Below are positions 1 through 8,932 of a stretch of DNA of 64,000 bases, in pieces. How positions within the stretch are numbered: position 1 is the stretch's first letter; the number at the start of each line of letters is the position of its first letter. The notes under the pieces are model-generated. The model did not search any database. It had not been told where the DNA came from and saw only the letters and a list, made by a program, of their open reading frames with translations. Origin of the DNA: UBA6054 sp963975575. GTDB taxonomy: Bacteria > Planctomycetota > Phycisphaerae > Phycisphaerales > UBA1924. The stretch spans positions 60,891 to 124,890 of the forward strand of contig CAXBHL010000009.1 of assembly GCA_963975575.1 (NCBI GenBank), written 5' to 3'. A program made the position numbers and the translations under genes.

Positions 1-2
1 GC

Positions 3-143
3 ACGCTCAACTTCTTCGATCTGGCGGCCTACCTAAACCTGTTCTCGAACCAGGACCCAGCCGCCGACCTGAACGGCGACACGCTGATCAACTTCTTCGA
101 CGTGAGCCTGTACCTGACGCTGTTCAACGCCGGCTGCCCCTGA
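3..143 (+). CDS. C-terminal end of a dockerin-like (calcium-loop repeat) protein, 5' part outside window
   Basis: Only the last 46 codons are present; the reading frame enters from the left edge and ends at TGA 141-143. The residues show two copies of a short repeat of the type D-x-N-G-D-x-x-x-(N/D)-F-F-D followed by a hydrophobic helix (FFDLAAYLNLF, then DLNGDTLINFFDVSLYLTLF), ending in GCP. This resembles the dockerin/EF-hand-like tails common at the C-termini of large secreted proteins in Phycisphaerae. The family resemblance is from memory. The function of the whole protein cannot be judged from this fragment. Confidence 0.7.
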   Translation, partial: TLNFFDLAAYLNLFSNQDPAADLNGDTLINFFDVSLYLTLFNAGCP

Positions 144-162
144 TCCCGCCCGACGCGTCCCC

Positions 163-168
163 TACGAT
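163..168 (+). promoter_or_regulatory. -10 element for leaderless miaB
   Basis: TACGAT ends 8 nt before the ATG at 177. No Shine-Dalgarno sequence is visible upstream of that start. If transcription starts 6-8 nt after the hexamer, the mRNA begins at or next to the start codon. Inferred from position only. Confidence 0.5.
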
Positions 169-176
169 CCGGTCCC

Positions 177-1838
177 ATGACCCAGAAGCGCGTCTATCTC
201 GAGACCTTCGGCTGCCAGATGAACGAGCTCGACTCCGAGCTGGTCGCCGGACGGCTCGCGTCGCTGGGCTATGTGTTCACCCCCGACCCGGACCGGGCCG
301 ACATCGTCCTCTATAACACGTGCTCCGTCCGGGAGCGGGCCGAGCAGAAGGTCTGGTCCCGCCTGGGCGCGCTCAAGGCCGACAAGGCCGAACGCCCGGG
401 CCTGGTGGTGGGGGTGCTCGGCTGCATGGCCGAACGCGACGGCGCCGACCTGATGAAGCGGATGCCCGTCGTCGACCTCATGTGCGGCCCGGCCGAACTC
501 GACAAGCTCCCCGCCCTGCTCGACAACGCCGTCCGCACGCGGGCCTCGCTCGTGTCCGACGACCCGGCCCTGGCGGCGGGCCGCTCCGCGCGGGTGGCGG
601 CCCTGCAGGGCTCCGCCTCGCGCCGCTCCTCCACGCTCGCCGCCGCCGAGGACCACCTGGAGATGCTCGACCTCTCCCGGGCCGTGTCCCCGACCGACAC
701 CGACTCCAAACGGTCGGCGTACGTCCGCATCACCCGCGGCTGCAACAAGTTCTGCACCTACTGCGTCGTCCCGCACACCCGCGGGGCGGAGATCCACCGC
801 CCGCCAGAGCACATCATCGACGAGTGCAAGAAGCTCGCCGACGCCGGCGTGATCGAGATCACCCTGCTCGGCCAGACCGTCAACCACTACCGCTTCGAGC
901 ACGGCTCGGCCGTGCTGGTCGACGGCGTGACCCAGCCGCAGAAGGGCCGCACCTACAAGGGCAGCCACCACCGCGACGCCTTCGCCGGCGCGAACACCAC
1001 CACCTTCGCCGACCTGCTCCGGCGCATCCACGACGAGGTCCCCGCCGTCCAGCGCCTGCGGTTCGTGACCAGCTACCCCCGCGACTTCGGCGACGACGTG
1101 CTGGAGGTCATCCGCGACCACCCCCGCCTGTGCCGCTACCTGCACGTGCCCGCCCAGTCCGGTTCGGACCGCATGCTCAAGATGATGAACCGCGGCTACA
1201 CCATCGGCGAGTACTACGAGTTCGTCGACCGGGCCCGCGCCATCCTGCACCAGCCGGAGATCGGCCGCCCGCTGATGATCTCCGGCGACGTCATCGTCGG
1301 CTTCCCCACCGAGACCGAGGAGGACCACCAGGCCACGAAGGACATGCTGGTCCGCTCCCGCTGCAAAAACCAGTTCATCTTCAAGTACTCCCCCCGCCCC
1401 GGCACCGTCGCCTACGACAGGATCCCCGACGACATCCCGGACGCGGTCAAACGACGGCGCAACAACGAGCTGCTCGCCCTGCAGAGCGAAATCTCCGACT
1501 CGATCGGCCGCGAGCAGATCGGCCGCCGCTTCGAGGTGTTCGTCGAGGGGATCAGCCGGGCGGAGATGAAGAAGCGGGGCGCCGACGTCAAGCCCGGCTC
1601 GGGCATGGTGGGCATCACCGTGGGCGGGCGTGATCCGTCCGCCGTCGCCACCCTTGAGCTGCCCGACTCCGCCGAGACCGTCCAGCTCTCGGGCCGCACC
1701 GATACCGACCTGATCGTGTTCTTCGAGGCCCCGAGCGGCGTGGCCGCCAAGTCGCTGCTCGGGCGCATCGTGGCCGTGGACGTGACGGGCGCCGACCACC
1801 TGGCCCTGACGGGCGAGTTGGCCGGGCCGCCGGCCTGA
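177..1838 (+). CDS. miaB: tRNA-2-methylthio-N6-dimethylallyladenosine-37 synthase MiaB
   Basis: Radical SAM methylthiotransferase that adds the methylthio group to i6A37 of tRNAs reading U-starting codons. Three cluster-binding cysteines of the N-terminal UPF0004 domain are seen near residues 13, 49 and 83 (ETFGC, NTCS, LGCMAE). The radical-SAM CxxxCxxC is at about 189-196 (GCNKFCTYCVVPHTRG). A TRAM-like RNA-binding domain follows at the C-terminus. At 553 residues it is longer than the usual 440-480. Extra sequence lies around residues 240-275 and in the TRAM region. The ATG at 177 is preceded by a TACGAT hexamer instead of a ribosome site, which suggests a leaderless message. It converges with yraN, leaving a gap of only 5 bp. 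Confidence 0.95.
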   Translation: MTQKRVYLETFGCQMNELDSELVAGRLASLGYVFTPDPDRADIVLYNTCSVRERAEQKVWSRLGALKADKAERPGLVVGVLGCMAERDGADLMKRMPVVDLMCGPAELDKLPALLDNAVRTRASLVSDDPALAAGRSARVAALQGSASRRSSTLAAAEDHLEMLDLSRAVSPTDTDSKRSAYVRITRGCNKFCTYCVVPHTRGAEIHRPPEHIIDECKKLADAGVIEITLLGQTVNHYRFEHGSAVLVDGVTQPQKGRTYKGSHHRDAFAGANTTTFADLLRRIHDEVPAVQRLRFVTSYPRDFGDDVLEVIRDHPRLCRYLHVPAQSGSDRMLKMMNRGYTIGEYYEFVDRARAILHQPEIGRPLMISGDVIVGFPTETEEDHQATKDMLVRSRCKNQFIFKYSPRPGTVAYDRIPDDIPDAVKRRRNNELLALQSEISDSIGREQIGRRFEVFVEGISRAEMKKRGADVKPGSGMVGITVGGRDPSAVATLELPDSAETVQLSGRTDTDLIVFFEAPSGVAAKSLLGRIVAVDVTGADHLALTGELAGPPA

Positions 1839-1843
1839 CCCGC

Positions 1844-2275
1844 TCAGCCGCCGGCGCCCACCGCCCGTTCGTACCGGCGCAGCGCCGTCGCCCGGCGCCG
1901 CCCGGGCGCGAACTCCACCGCCACCACGTCCACCCGGATCGGGCGCCCACGCACCCGTTCCTCCCGCTGCAACGCCCGCACCAGTTGCAGCAGCTTCTGG
2001 CGTTTGGCGTGGGTGATCGCGTCCTCCGGACGCCGCCCGTCGCCCCGCCCGATGCGGGCCTTGACCTCGACGACGACGAACTCGCCCGTCTTGCGGTCAC
2101 GGCACAGCAGGTCGATCTCGCCCGGGCCCAGCTTCAGATTCCGCGCGATCACGCGGCAGCCCGCCCGGCGCATCGCCCGGGCCGCGGCCCGCTCGCCGCG
2201 CACCCAGACCCCGCGCTGGTCCTCCCGCGGGTGCCACCAGTGCAGCCGCGCCGGCCGTCCCCGCCCCGCGTTCAT
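1844..2275 (-). CDS. YraN/UPF0102 family endonuclease-like protein
   Basis: 143 residues, typical length for UPF0102. The diagnostic nuclease-fold block is present: GEIDLLCRDRKTGEFVVVEVK (residues about 51-71), with the acidic residues and lysine that in this family look like a restriction-endonuclease-type active site. An N-terminal extension carries tryptophans (LHWWHPRE). The start is chosen because its ATG overlaps the TGA of the upstream lipoprotein gene as ATGA, so the two are translationally coupled. The physiological role of the family is not settled; DNA processing or repair is assumed. It is often found beside housekeeping genes, as here. Confidence 0.85.
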   Translation of the reverse strand: MNAGRGRPARLHWWHPREDQRGVWVRGERAAARAMRRAGCRVIARNLKLGPGEIDLLCRDRKTGEFVVVEVKARIGRGDGRRPEDAITHAKRQKLLQLVRALQREERVRGRPIRVDVVAVEFAPGRRRATALRRYERAVGAGG

Positions 2276-3582
2276 CCGCCCTTGGGCCCGTAGCGGTCCT
2301 CGGCGATGCGCAGCAGGCGGACCATCATCTCCTGCCGGTTGCTCACCCGGGCCCGCTCGGTCAGCTTGTCGAGGTAGGCCTGCTGCTCGTTGCGCCGGCG
2401 TTCGAGCGTCAGCTCCTGATTGATCCGCAGCTGCGCCTCGTACAGCGAGATCGTCTTGCGTTCGATGCCGTCCAGACGCAGCCAGGTGGTGCTTGTGCCC
2501 AGCGCGAACGGGCCGACCGTCTGGCCGGGCGTCAGCGTGCGGGCACGCTCGTTGAGCTCCTCGGAGCCGAAGAACTCGGCCTGCGTGAACTCCTTGACGT
2601 ACGCGGCCTCGATCAGGCCGCCGGCCTCGGGGCGGAAGGTGTTCCGCGGGTCGGAGGCGACCTCCGAGAATGCCGCGCCGCCGGCCAGCCGTTCGGTGAT
2701 CTCCTCCACGATCTCCGCCCGGTCGGTGGGCACCCGGATCACGCGGAAACTCGCCACCGGCGGCGGGCTGTAGATGTTCGCGTCCCGCTCGTAGCGCTGG
2801 CGGATGTCGCGCCACGACACGTTGATCCGCCGGTTGATCTCCTGGAACAGCGTCAGGCGGATGAGCGTGTCGGTCTCCTTCTCACGCAGCGTCTGGTCGA
2901 GCGTCTGGCCCGTGCCCGACTCGAGCCGCCGGCGGGCGAGCTGCTCGGAGCCGAGGTTCTCGCTGAGCAGGTCGCGCCGGAACCCCGACAGGAACGCACG
3001 CAGCCCCATCCGCTGCTGGGGCGTCAGGCTGGCCAGCGCCTCGGCCCGCAGCAGCTCGTCGGCGATGATCCCGTTCAAACGCGGCCCGATGATCTCCTCG
3101 GTCGCGACCCGGCGCCATTCGTTGCGGCTCAGGCGTCCGGCCTCGGCGATCAGCCGGGCCTCGATCGGCTCGAAGAAGGTGCTGATGTAGATCGGCTTGC
3201 CGTTGATGTCCCCGACCTTGGCCTCGATCAGTTCCAGCCCCCCGGGGAGCGGCGGTGCTTCGGCCGAAGACCGCTCCGGGACCACGCCGCGGACGATCAC
3301 CGGTTCGGCCCCGAAGGGCGCCGCCGGATCGACCCGGGCGACCTCGACCCGCACCGCCGCGGGGTCCACGGGGCCGCCGGCGACCGCCGCTTTATCGCCG
3401 GTCGCCACATCCGGGGTCGGCGTGGCCCGGCCGGGCTCCGAGGCGAAGGCCTCGACGCCCACGGTCCGGACCGGGCCCCGTGCCCGGGCGGCGGGCCCGT
3501 CCCCGCCCGAGCCCAGGCCGCAGCCGCCCGTGCCCATCAGGCAGGCCAGGGCAATCGCGGTCGCGGTCGTTCGTCCGATCAT
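2272..3582 (-). CDS. PpiC-type peptidyl-prolyl isomerase lipoprotein (SurA/PrsA-like)
   Basis: 436 residues. The N-terminus MIGRTTATAIALACLMGTGGC is a lipoprotein-type signal with the likely lipidated Cys at about residue 21 (the box TGGC is atypical), so the protein should sit in the periplasm or outer membrane. A Pro/Ala/Gly-rich linker is followed by a SurA-N-like helical domain. A PpiC-like domain follows at about residues 270-370 (SFRVIRVP, FSEVASD, GGLIEAAYVKEF, VGPFALG), then a helical tail rich in Arg and Glu. This is the layout of chaperone-isomerases for exported proteins. I chose ATG 3582 over the in-frame ATG 63 nt upstream because it has GAAGGGA before it and starts exactly at the signal peptide. 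It is the first gene of a two-gene unit with yraN. Confidence 0.8.
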   Translation of the reverse strand: MIGRTTATAIALACLMGTGGCGLGSGGDGPAARARGPVRTVGVEAFASEPGRATPTPDVATGDKAAVAGGPVDPAAVRVEVARVDPAAPFGAEPVIVRGVVPERSSAEAPPLPGGLELIEAKVGDINGKPIYISTFFEPIEARLIAEAGRLSRNEWRRVATEEIIGPRLNGIIADELLRAEALASLTPQQRMGLRAFLSGFRRDLLSENLGSEQLARRRLESGTGQTLDQTLREKETDTLIRLTLFQEINRRINVSWRDIRQRYERDANIYSPPPVASFRVIRVPTDRAEIVEEITERLAGGAAFSEVASDPRNTFRPEAGGLIEAAYVKEFTQAEFFGSEELNERARTLTPGQTVGPFALGTSTTWLRLDGIERKTISLYEAQLRINQELTLERRRNEQQAYLDKLTERARVSNRQEMMVRLLRIAEDRYGPKGG

Positions 3583-3665
3583 GTCGTGGATCCCTTCGCT
3601 GTGCCGGTTCAGGCCCATGCTTTGGCCTAACATACCCTGTTTCACCCGAACCGAGGAGGCCCGCC

Positions 3666-4130
3666 ATGGCGGACGCCAACCAACCGAAGATTATCGTCGA
3701 TGACGACTGGAAGTCGGCCGCACGGGCGGAGAAGGAAAAACTCGCCCAGAAGGAGGCCGCCAAGGCGGCGCCGGACCCCGACGCCATGCCGGACGAGCCC
3801 TCGTTCGAGCACCTCGTCAGCCTGCTGACCTCCCAGGCCCTGATGTACCTGGGCCAGATCCCGGACCAGTCCGGGCGCGGCGTGATCGCGCTGGACATCG
3901 CCAAAATGCAAATCGACCTGCTCGGCGTGATCGAAACGAAGACCAAGGGCAATCTGTCCAACGACGAGTCCAAGCTCCTCGCCGGCACGCTGTCCGAGTT
4001 GCGGGCCATTTTCGTCGAGGTCTACGACGCCGTGATGAAGGCGCAGGCCGAGGGAAAACTGACCGCCGAACAGGTTTCCAAGGGATTCAGCCCGGGACCG
4101 ATGCCGGGCGGACCCCAGCTCGGCCGATAG
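3666..4130 (+). CDS. DUF1844 family protein
   Basis: 154 residues. A charged, lysine- and alanine-rich N-terminus is followed by the DUF1844 core at about 45-120: HLVSLLTSQALMYLGQIPD, then LDIAKMQIDLLGVIETKTKG and LSELRAIFVEV. The family is widespread in planctomycetes and some deltaproteobacteria and has no assigned function. The core is predicted to be helical with a hydrophobic face, with no clear membrane span. GAGGAG lies 7 nt before the ATG. The gene sits 54 bp upstream of sdhC on the same strand and could be co-transcribed with it; a functional link to succinate dehydrogenase is only inferred from position. Confidence 0.8.
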   Translation: MADANQPKIIVDDDWKSAARAEKEKLAQKEAAKAAPDPDAMPDEPSFEHLVSLLTSQALMYLGQIPDQSGRGVIALDIAKMQIDLLGVIETKTKGNLSNDESKLLAGTLSELRAIFVEVYDAVMKAQAEGKLTAEQVSKGFSPGPMPGGPQLGR

Positions 4131-4184
4131 ATCACCACCCCCCGCGTCGCCCGGACAGAGCGACGGGTCCCCCGGAGTCCGCCT

Positions 4185-5054
4185 GTGAGCAACCGTCAAG
4201 GGTTCTTCGATAAGCACTACTTCCTCGTCCGGCGCCTCCACTCGCTGACCGGCATCGTCCCGATCGGGGTCTTCCTGATCGCCCACCTGGTGACCAACTC
4301 GTCCCTGGCGTGGGGCAAGTTCGGCCTGCGGGCCGAGGGCAAGGACATGTCCATCGCCGACGGCGGCGTCGCCTACTTCCAGGAAGAGGTCGCCTGGATC
4401 AACACCCAGGTGCCCCACCTGCTGCTGATCGAGATCACCCTCTGGGTGTCGATCGCGTTCCACTCCATCCTGGGCTTCTACTACGCCATGTACGCCAAGC
4501 CCAACAACGCCAAGTACGCCTATCAGGACAACTGGCGTTACACCCTTCAGCGTGTCTCCGGCTACCTCGGCATCGTTTTCATCTTCTACCACGTCGCCAC
4601 CCTGCGGTGGGGGTGGGACTTCCTGGTGCCGTCGGGCACGGTGTGGTCGCACCACTTCTCCGCGTCCACCCTGGCCGCCGCCCTGCAGGGCTCGCCCGAG
4701 GGCTGGACCGCCATGGGGGTCGTGGTCTCGCTGGTCTACTTCATCGGCATCACCATGCTGGTCTTCCACTTCGCCAACGGGCTCTGGACCGCGGGGATCA
4801 CGTGGGGGCTGACGGTGTCCGCGCAGGCCCAGCGTCGGTGGGGCTACGTGTGCGCCGTGGTCGGCGTCGGCCTGATGGGCGCCGCTTGGTCCGCCCTGGG
4901 CGCCGCCTGGGCCGTGGACTACGACAAGGCGCTGGAAGTCGAGAAGCGGCTCATCGTCGAGGAGCACGGGCCCGAGCGGCTCGAGGAGCTTCTCGAAAAG
5001 TACAGCAAGCCCGCGCCGAGCATGCAGGCAATGTCCCCCGACGCCCAGGACTGA
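4185..5054 (+). CDS. sdhC: Succinate dehydrogenase cytochrome b558 subunit
   Basis: 289-residue membrane anchor that binds haem and passes electrons from SdhB to quinone. The start FFDKHYFLVRRLHSLTGIVP and the five predicted helices match the single-subunit b558 anchors of the Bacillus/epsilonproteobacterial type, not the SdhC+SdhD pair of E. coli. Histidines placed to be haem ligands are visible in the helices (RRLHS, LIAHL, FHSILGFYYAMY, FYHVATLRWGW). It is longer than the roughly 200-residue Bacillus protein because of a C-terminal charged extension (EVEKRLIVEEHGPERLEELLEK). GTG start at 4185 with GGAG upstream. First gene of sdhCAB. Confidence 0.92.
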   Translation: MSNRQGFFDKHYFLVRRLHSLTGIVPIGVFLIAHLVTNSSLAWGKFGLRAEGKDMSIADGGVAYFQEEVAWINTQVPHLLLIEITLWVSIAFHSILGFYYAMYAKPNNAKYAYQDNWRYTLQRVSGYLGIVFIFYHVATLRWGWDFLVPSGTVWSHHFSASTLAAALQGSPEGWTAMGVVVSLVYFIGITMLVFHFANGLWTAGITWGLTVSAQAQRRWGYVCAVVGVGLMGAAWSALGAAWAVDYDKALEVEKRLIVEEHGPERLEELLEKYSKPAPSMQAMSPDAQD

Positions 5055-5105
5055 TCCGGCCGGACCCGAATCGGTCCTGTCAAACGAGACGAATCGAGGT
5101 TCGTG

Positions 5106-7082
5106 ATGGCTGAACAGCGTGTGATCGTGGTCGGGGGCGGGCTCGCCGGGCTCGCCGCGTCCGTCCGTATTGCCGAAGCTGGCGTCCCGGTCGATCTCTT
5201 CAGCATGGTGCCCGTCAAACGGTCGCACTCCGTGTGCGCCCAGGGCGGCATCAACGCGTGCAACGAGGTCGCCCGCCAGCAGGGCTACTCCGAGTACGAG
5301 CACTTCGACGAGACGATCTACGGCGGTGACTTCCTCGCCGACCAGGCCCCCGTCCTCGAGATGGCCAACTGGGCGCCCAAGATCATCGATCTGCTCGACC
5401 GCATGGGCGTGCCCTTCAACCGCACTGCGGAGGGTTTCCGCGACCTGCGTCTCTTCGGCGGCTCGCTGTTCAAGCGGACCCACTTCGCCGGCGCCACCAC
5501 CGGCCAGCAGCTGCTCTACGCCCTGGACGAGCAGACCCGGCGGTACGAGGCCGAGGGCAAGGTCAAGAAGTACGAGTTCTGGGAGTTCCTCTGGCCCGTC
5601 ACCGAAGGACACGGCGCCGACAAGCGGTGCGTGGGCATCGTCGCGCAGGACATGCGGACCATGCAGATCCGCGCCTTCCGCGGCTCCGCGGTCGTCATGG
5701 CCACCGGCGGCAACGGCATCATCTTCGGCAAGTCCACCAACTCGGTCATCTGCACCGGCGGCGCGGCCTCACGCTGCTACCAGGAGGGCGCCTGGATCGG
5801 CAACCCCGAGATGGTCCAGGTCCACCCGACCGCCATCCCAGGCGCCGACAAGCTCCGGCTCATGTCCGAGTCGGCCCGCGGCGAGGGCGGACGCGTCTGG
5901 GTGCCCCGCAAGAAGGGCGACACCCGCAAGCCCGCCGACATCCCGGAGCCCGAGCGGTACTACTTCCTCGAGGAGCGCTACCCGGCCTACGGCAACATCG
6001 TCCCCCGCGACATCGCCACCCGCGAGATCTTCGACATCTGCGTCAACGAGGGCATGGGCGTCGACGGCCAGAACCAGGTGTATCTGGACCTGACCCACAA
6101 GGACCCCGAGTACCTGACCCGCAAACTCGGCGGCATCATGGAGATCTACGAGAAGTTCGTCGGCGAGGACCCGCGGTTCACGCCCATGAAGATCTTCCCC
6201 GCCGTCCACTACTCCATGGGCGGCCTCTGGACGGATTACACCGAGGGCGACTACAAGCCCGCCGAGCCCCGCCCGGGCCACAAGTCCGGCAGCCCGATCC
6301 CGGTGGACAACCAGAAGGGCCACGGCCTGACGGTCGGCGCCCCCAACAACATGATGACCAACATCAAGGGCCTGTACGCGTTCGGCGAAGCCAACTTCGC
6401 GTACCACGGCGCCAACCGGCTGGGCGCCAACGCCCTGCTCTCGTGCCTGTTCGACGGGCTCTGCAACGGCGTGTCGGTCGTCACCTACGTCCGCGACGCA
6501 GGCACCCCGGGCGTGGACGGGATCGACGCCTCGGTGTACGACCGGTTCGTCCAGCAGGAGCAGGCCAAGCACGACCGCCTGGTCGCGTCCGGATCGTCGG
6601 CCACGGGCGATGAGAAGTACAACCCCTACCTGATCGCCAAGGAACTCGGCGACGAGATGACCGCCGCCTCCACGGTGGTCAAGACCGGAGACCGGCTCGA
6701 GAAGGCTCTGGCCAAGGTCGCCGAACTCCGCGAGCGCTACGCCAAAGTCGAGCTGGACGACGACGCCGGCTGGACCAACCAGTCGCTGTCCTTCGCACGC
6801 GCCACCGGCGACATGCTCGTCATGGCCGAGGCGATGCTCAAGGCCGGGCTGCTCCGCGAGGAATCCCGCGGCGCCCACTACCGCAAGGACTTCCCCGAAC
6901 GCGACGACGCCAACTTTTACAAGACCTCCGTGGCCAAGTTCAACCCGCAGACCAACGCTTCCGAGATCGAGTTCGTCCCCGTCCGCGGCCCGCTGGTCAA
7001 GCCCCGCGCCCGCACCTACGGGAAGTCCCCGACCACCAACGACAACATCCCCGCCGCAAAGCCCGTGGGCGCGGCGTCCTGA
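5106..7082 (+). CDS. sdhA: Succinate dehydrogenase/fumarate reductase flavoprotein subunit
   Basis: 658 residues; oxidises succinate to fumarate on covalently bound FAD. The dinucleotide-binding motif VVGGGLAGLAASVRIAEAG is at the N-terminus. HSVCAQGGINA carries the FAD-linking histidine. Substrate-site segments such as the HPTAIPGAD region and ARGEGGRVW follow, and HGANRLGANALLSCLFDG is near residue 440. The C-terminal helical domain includes REESRGAHYRKDFPERDD. A GTG lies directly before the ATG; ATG 5106 is preferred because GAGG at 5096-5099 sits at ideal spacing. Length and motifs match the Bacillus-type SdhA, consistent with the b558 anchor upstream. Confidence 0.96.
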   Translation: MAEQRVIVVGGGLAGLAASVRIAEAGVPVDLFSMVPVKRSHSVCAQGGINACNEVARQQGYSEYEHFDETIYGGDFLADQAPVLEMANWAPKIIDLLDRMGVPFNRTAEGFRDLRLFGGSLFKRTHFAGATTGQQLLYALDEQTRRYEAEGKVKKYEFWEFLWPVTEGHGADKRCVGIVAQDMRTMQIRAFRGSAVVMATGGNGIIFGKSTNSVICTGGAASRCYQEGAWIGNPEMVQVHPTAIPGADKLRLMSESARGEGGRVWVPRKKGDTRKPADIPEPERYYFLEERYPAYGNIVPRDIATREIFDICVNEGMGVDGQNQVYLDLTHKDPEYLTRKLGGIMEIYEKFVGEDPRFTPMKIFPAVHYSMGGLWTDYTEGDYKPAEPRPGHKSGSPIPVDNQKGHGLTVGAPNNMMTNIKGLYAFGEANFAYHGANRLGANALLSCLFDGLCNGVSVVTYVRDAGTPGVDGIDASVYDRFVQQEQAKHDRLVASGSSATGDEKYNPYLIAKELGDEMTAASTVVKTGDRLEKALAKVAELRERYAKVELDDDAGWTNQSLSFARATGDMLVMAEAMLKAGLLREESRGAHYRKDFPERDDANFYKTSVAKFNPQTNASEIEFVPVRGPLVKPRARTYGKSPTTNDNIPAAKPVGAAS

Positions 7083-7105
7083 TCCACCCGAAAGGCTGAC
7101 CACCC

Positions 7106-7957
7106 ATGAGCAGTGTCGCCCAAGCCCACGCATTCGACGCCGACACCCGCCGCGCCAACCGCAAGCGGGCCAAGGCCGGACGCACCGTGGTCTTCAAAAT
7201 CAAGCGCTGCGACGGCCCGGGCAAGCCCAGCCGCTGGGAGTCCTTCAACGTCCCGGTCGAGTCCGGCTCCAACGTGATCTCGTGCCTAAAGCACATCGCC
7301 GCCCACCCGGTGACTACCGACGGCAAGAAAACCACACCCCCCGTCTGGGATTCCGGGTGCCTCGAGGAGGTCTGCGGCTCGTGCACCATGGTCATCAACG
7401 GCCGGGTCCGCCAGTCCTGCTCCTGCCTCATCGACGAGCACGCCCCCGACGAGGGCGACGAGATGGTCTTGGAGCCCATGAGCAAGTTCCCGGTCGTTCG
7501 AGACCTCTGGGTGGACCGCGAACGCATGTTCGAGGCCCTCGAGCGGGTCAAGGCCTGGGTCCCCATCGACGGCACCTACAGCCTCGGTGCCGGGCCGCAG
7601 GAATCGCCCGAGCAACAGGAGAACCGCTACGCCCTCTCCCAGTGCATGACCTGCGGCTGCTGCCTCGAGGCCTGCCCCCAGTACCTCAAGGAAGAGGACC
7701 CCGCGGGCTGGGACACCGCCTTCATCGGCGCCCACGCCATCAGCCAGGCCGAGTTGTTCAACGAGCACGAGACGGGCAAGCGGCTCAAGGGCGAGCGCCT
7801 TAAGGCCCTGATGGGCCCGGGCGGCATCACCGACTGCGGCAACGCCCAGAACTGCGTGAAGGTCTGCCCCAAGGGCATCCCGCTGACCGAATCGATCGCC
7901 CGCATCGGACGCAGCACGACCGTCCACGCCTTCACGCGGTTCTTTAAGGGCCGCTGA
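7106..7957 (+). CDS. sdhB: Succinate dehydrogenase iron-sulfur subunit
   Basis: 283 residues carrying the three clusters that wire SdhA to SdhC. The 2Fe-2S ligands lie in GCLEEVCGSCTM and the later SCSC. The 4Fe-4S ligands are in CMTCGCCLEACP. The 3Fe-4S/4Fe-4S ligands are in CGNAQNCVKVCPKGIP. The N-terminus has about 25 extra residues (MSSVAQAHAFDADTRRANRK) ahead of the ferredoxin fold. The gene follows sdhA by 23 bp with AAAGG as ribosome site, and is followed by a strong hairpin, so it closes the operon. Confidence 0.96.
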   Translation: MSSVAQAHAFDADTRRANRKRAKAGRTVVFKIKRCDGPGKPSRWESFNVPVESGSNVISCLKHIAAHPVTTDGKKTTPPVWDSGCLEEVCGSCTMVINGRVRQSCSCLIDEHAPDEGDEMVLEPMSKFPVVRDLWVDRERMFEALERVKAWVPIDGTYSLGAGPQESPEQQENRYALSQCMTCGCCLEACPQYLKEEDPAGWDTAFIGAHAISQAELFNEHETGKRLKGERLKALMGPGGITDCGNAQNCVKVCPKGIPLTESIARIGRSTTVHAFTRFFKGR

Positions 7958-7986
7958 CCCGCGTCAAAACCGACCCAGTTTCTCCC

Positions 7987-8014
7987 AGGCCCGGGCGCCA
8001 GCCCGGGCCTTTGT
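7987..8014 (+). terminator. Terminator of sdhCAB
   Basis: Perfect 10-bp stem AGGCCCGGGC / GCCCGGGCCT with a GCCA loop, followed by TTTGT, 30 bp after the sdhB stop. Confidence 0.75.
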
Positions 8015-8049
8015 CGTTCGGGGCCGGCCCGTCCAAACCGCGCCGTCCA

Positions 8050-8114
8050 AAAACGACGCACGCGTTCACGCGGCTTTCCGGGAACATCCCGGGAAGACCG
8101 CGTGAACGCGTGCG
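8050..8114 (-). terminator. Long hairpin terminator for the minus-strand PEP-CTERM gene
   Basis: Arms 8057-8073 and 8098-8114 are perfect 17-bp reverse complements, and the interior pairs further (TTCCGGGA against TCCCGGGAA with one bulge). On the minus strand the stem is followed within 3 nt by TTTTT. It lies between the converging sdhB and PEP-CTERM genes. The stem is unusually long for a simple terminator and may also act as a repetitive palindrome. Confidence 0.6.
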
Positions 8115-8197
8115 CGGGTGGGCCCCGGCTCGCGGGTGAGCCGGGACCGGCCGCCCGCCCCGCAACAGGCGATGCGGGGCGGGGAGGGGGGTCAGGT

Positions 8198-8932
8198 TCA
8201 GCGCCGGCGACGCCCGCCGACCAGCAGGCCACCCATGCCGAGCATGGCCGCGGAACCGGGGCTGGGGACGAGGGTCGTCACCCGCATGGTGAAGGTCGTC
8301 GCGTCGCACATCGGGTCGTTCTTGGCCCCGAGCACCATCTCGATGACGGTGCCCTGCACCACGTCGACATCGAGGGAGTAGATCGTGCCCTGGAGGTCGA
8401 ACAGCGCCACGTCGTAGTTGTAGATCGACTGTCCGTCCACGAGGATGTGGGCGATCGTGCCGTCGCCGACCATGTTGATGCCGAGGTACTCGTGGTGGGC
8501 GATCAGGCCGGAGAGATTCACTTCACCGGTCATATCGCTGACCCAGCGGCGCGACGTCCACTGCGGCTCGGCCACCACGTTGGAGGTCGGCCACGGGGCG
8601 TTGGCGTGCATGCGGCTGCGGGTGATCACCGCGTACGAGCCGGGCGAGCTCCCGTTGGCGGGGTTGCCGCCCGCCGAGTCGGTGTTGACGCCCCACCAGC
8701 TGGTGGCCGAGTCGAACGCGGAGAGCTGCCGGAAATCGGAGTTGTTCACCGACACGCTGCTGCCAGCGACGTTGATGTCTTCGAGGTTGTAGTAACCGTA
8801 GTGCCAGCCGTTCTCACCCTGGAGCCCGCCGAAATCGGCGACGGAGTCGGCGACCAGAATGGGGGCGGCGAAGGCGGATCCTGTCAGCGACGCGAGCGCA
8901 GCGGCCGCGCCGATCTTGATGGCGATGTTCAT
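8198..8932 (-). CDS. PEP-CTERM-like sorted secreted protein (paralogue A)
   Basis: 244 residues. Signal peptide MNIAIKIGAAAALASLTGSAFA, then a beta-rich extracellular domain beginning PILVADSVADFGGLQGENGW, then a C-terminal sorting signal PSPGSAAMLGMGGLLVGGRRRR. That signal has the classic PEP-CTERM plan: a Pro-containing motif, a hydrophobic helix and a basic tail. Such proteins are cut and anchored by an exosortase; none is encoded here. No enzymatic motif was recognised. The start is chosen at the signal peptide with GGAGAAG upstream; an in-frame upstream ATG would bury the signal. It is paralogous to the gene at 9521-10207, sharing QGENGWxYGYYN and RRWVSDxxG. Confidence 0.8.
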   Translation of the reverse strand: MNIAIKIGAAAALASLTGSAFAAPILVADSVADFGGLQGENGWHYGYYNLEDINVAGSSVSVNNSDFRQLSAFDSATSWWGVNTDSAGGNPANGSSPGSYAVITRSRMHANAPWPTSNVVAEPQWTSRRWVSDMTGEVNLSGLIAHHEYLGINMVGDGTIAHILVDGQSIYNYDVALFDLQGTIYSLDVDVVQGTVIEMVLGAKNDPMCDATTFTMRVTTLVPSPGSAAMLGMGGLLVGGRRRR

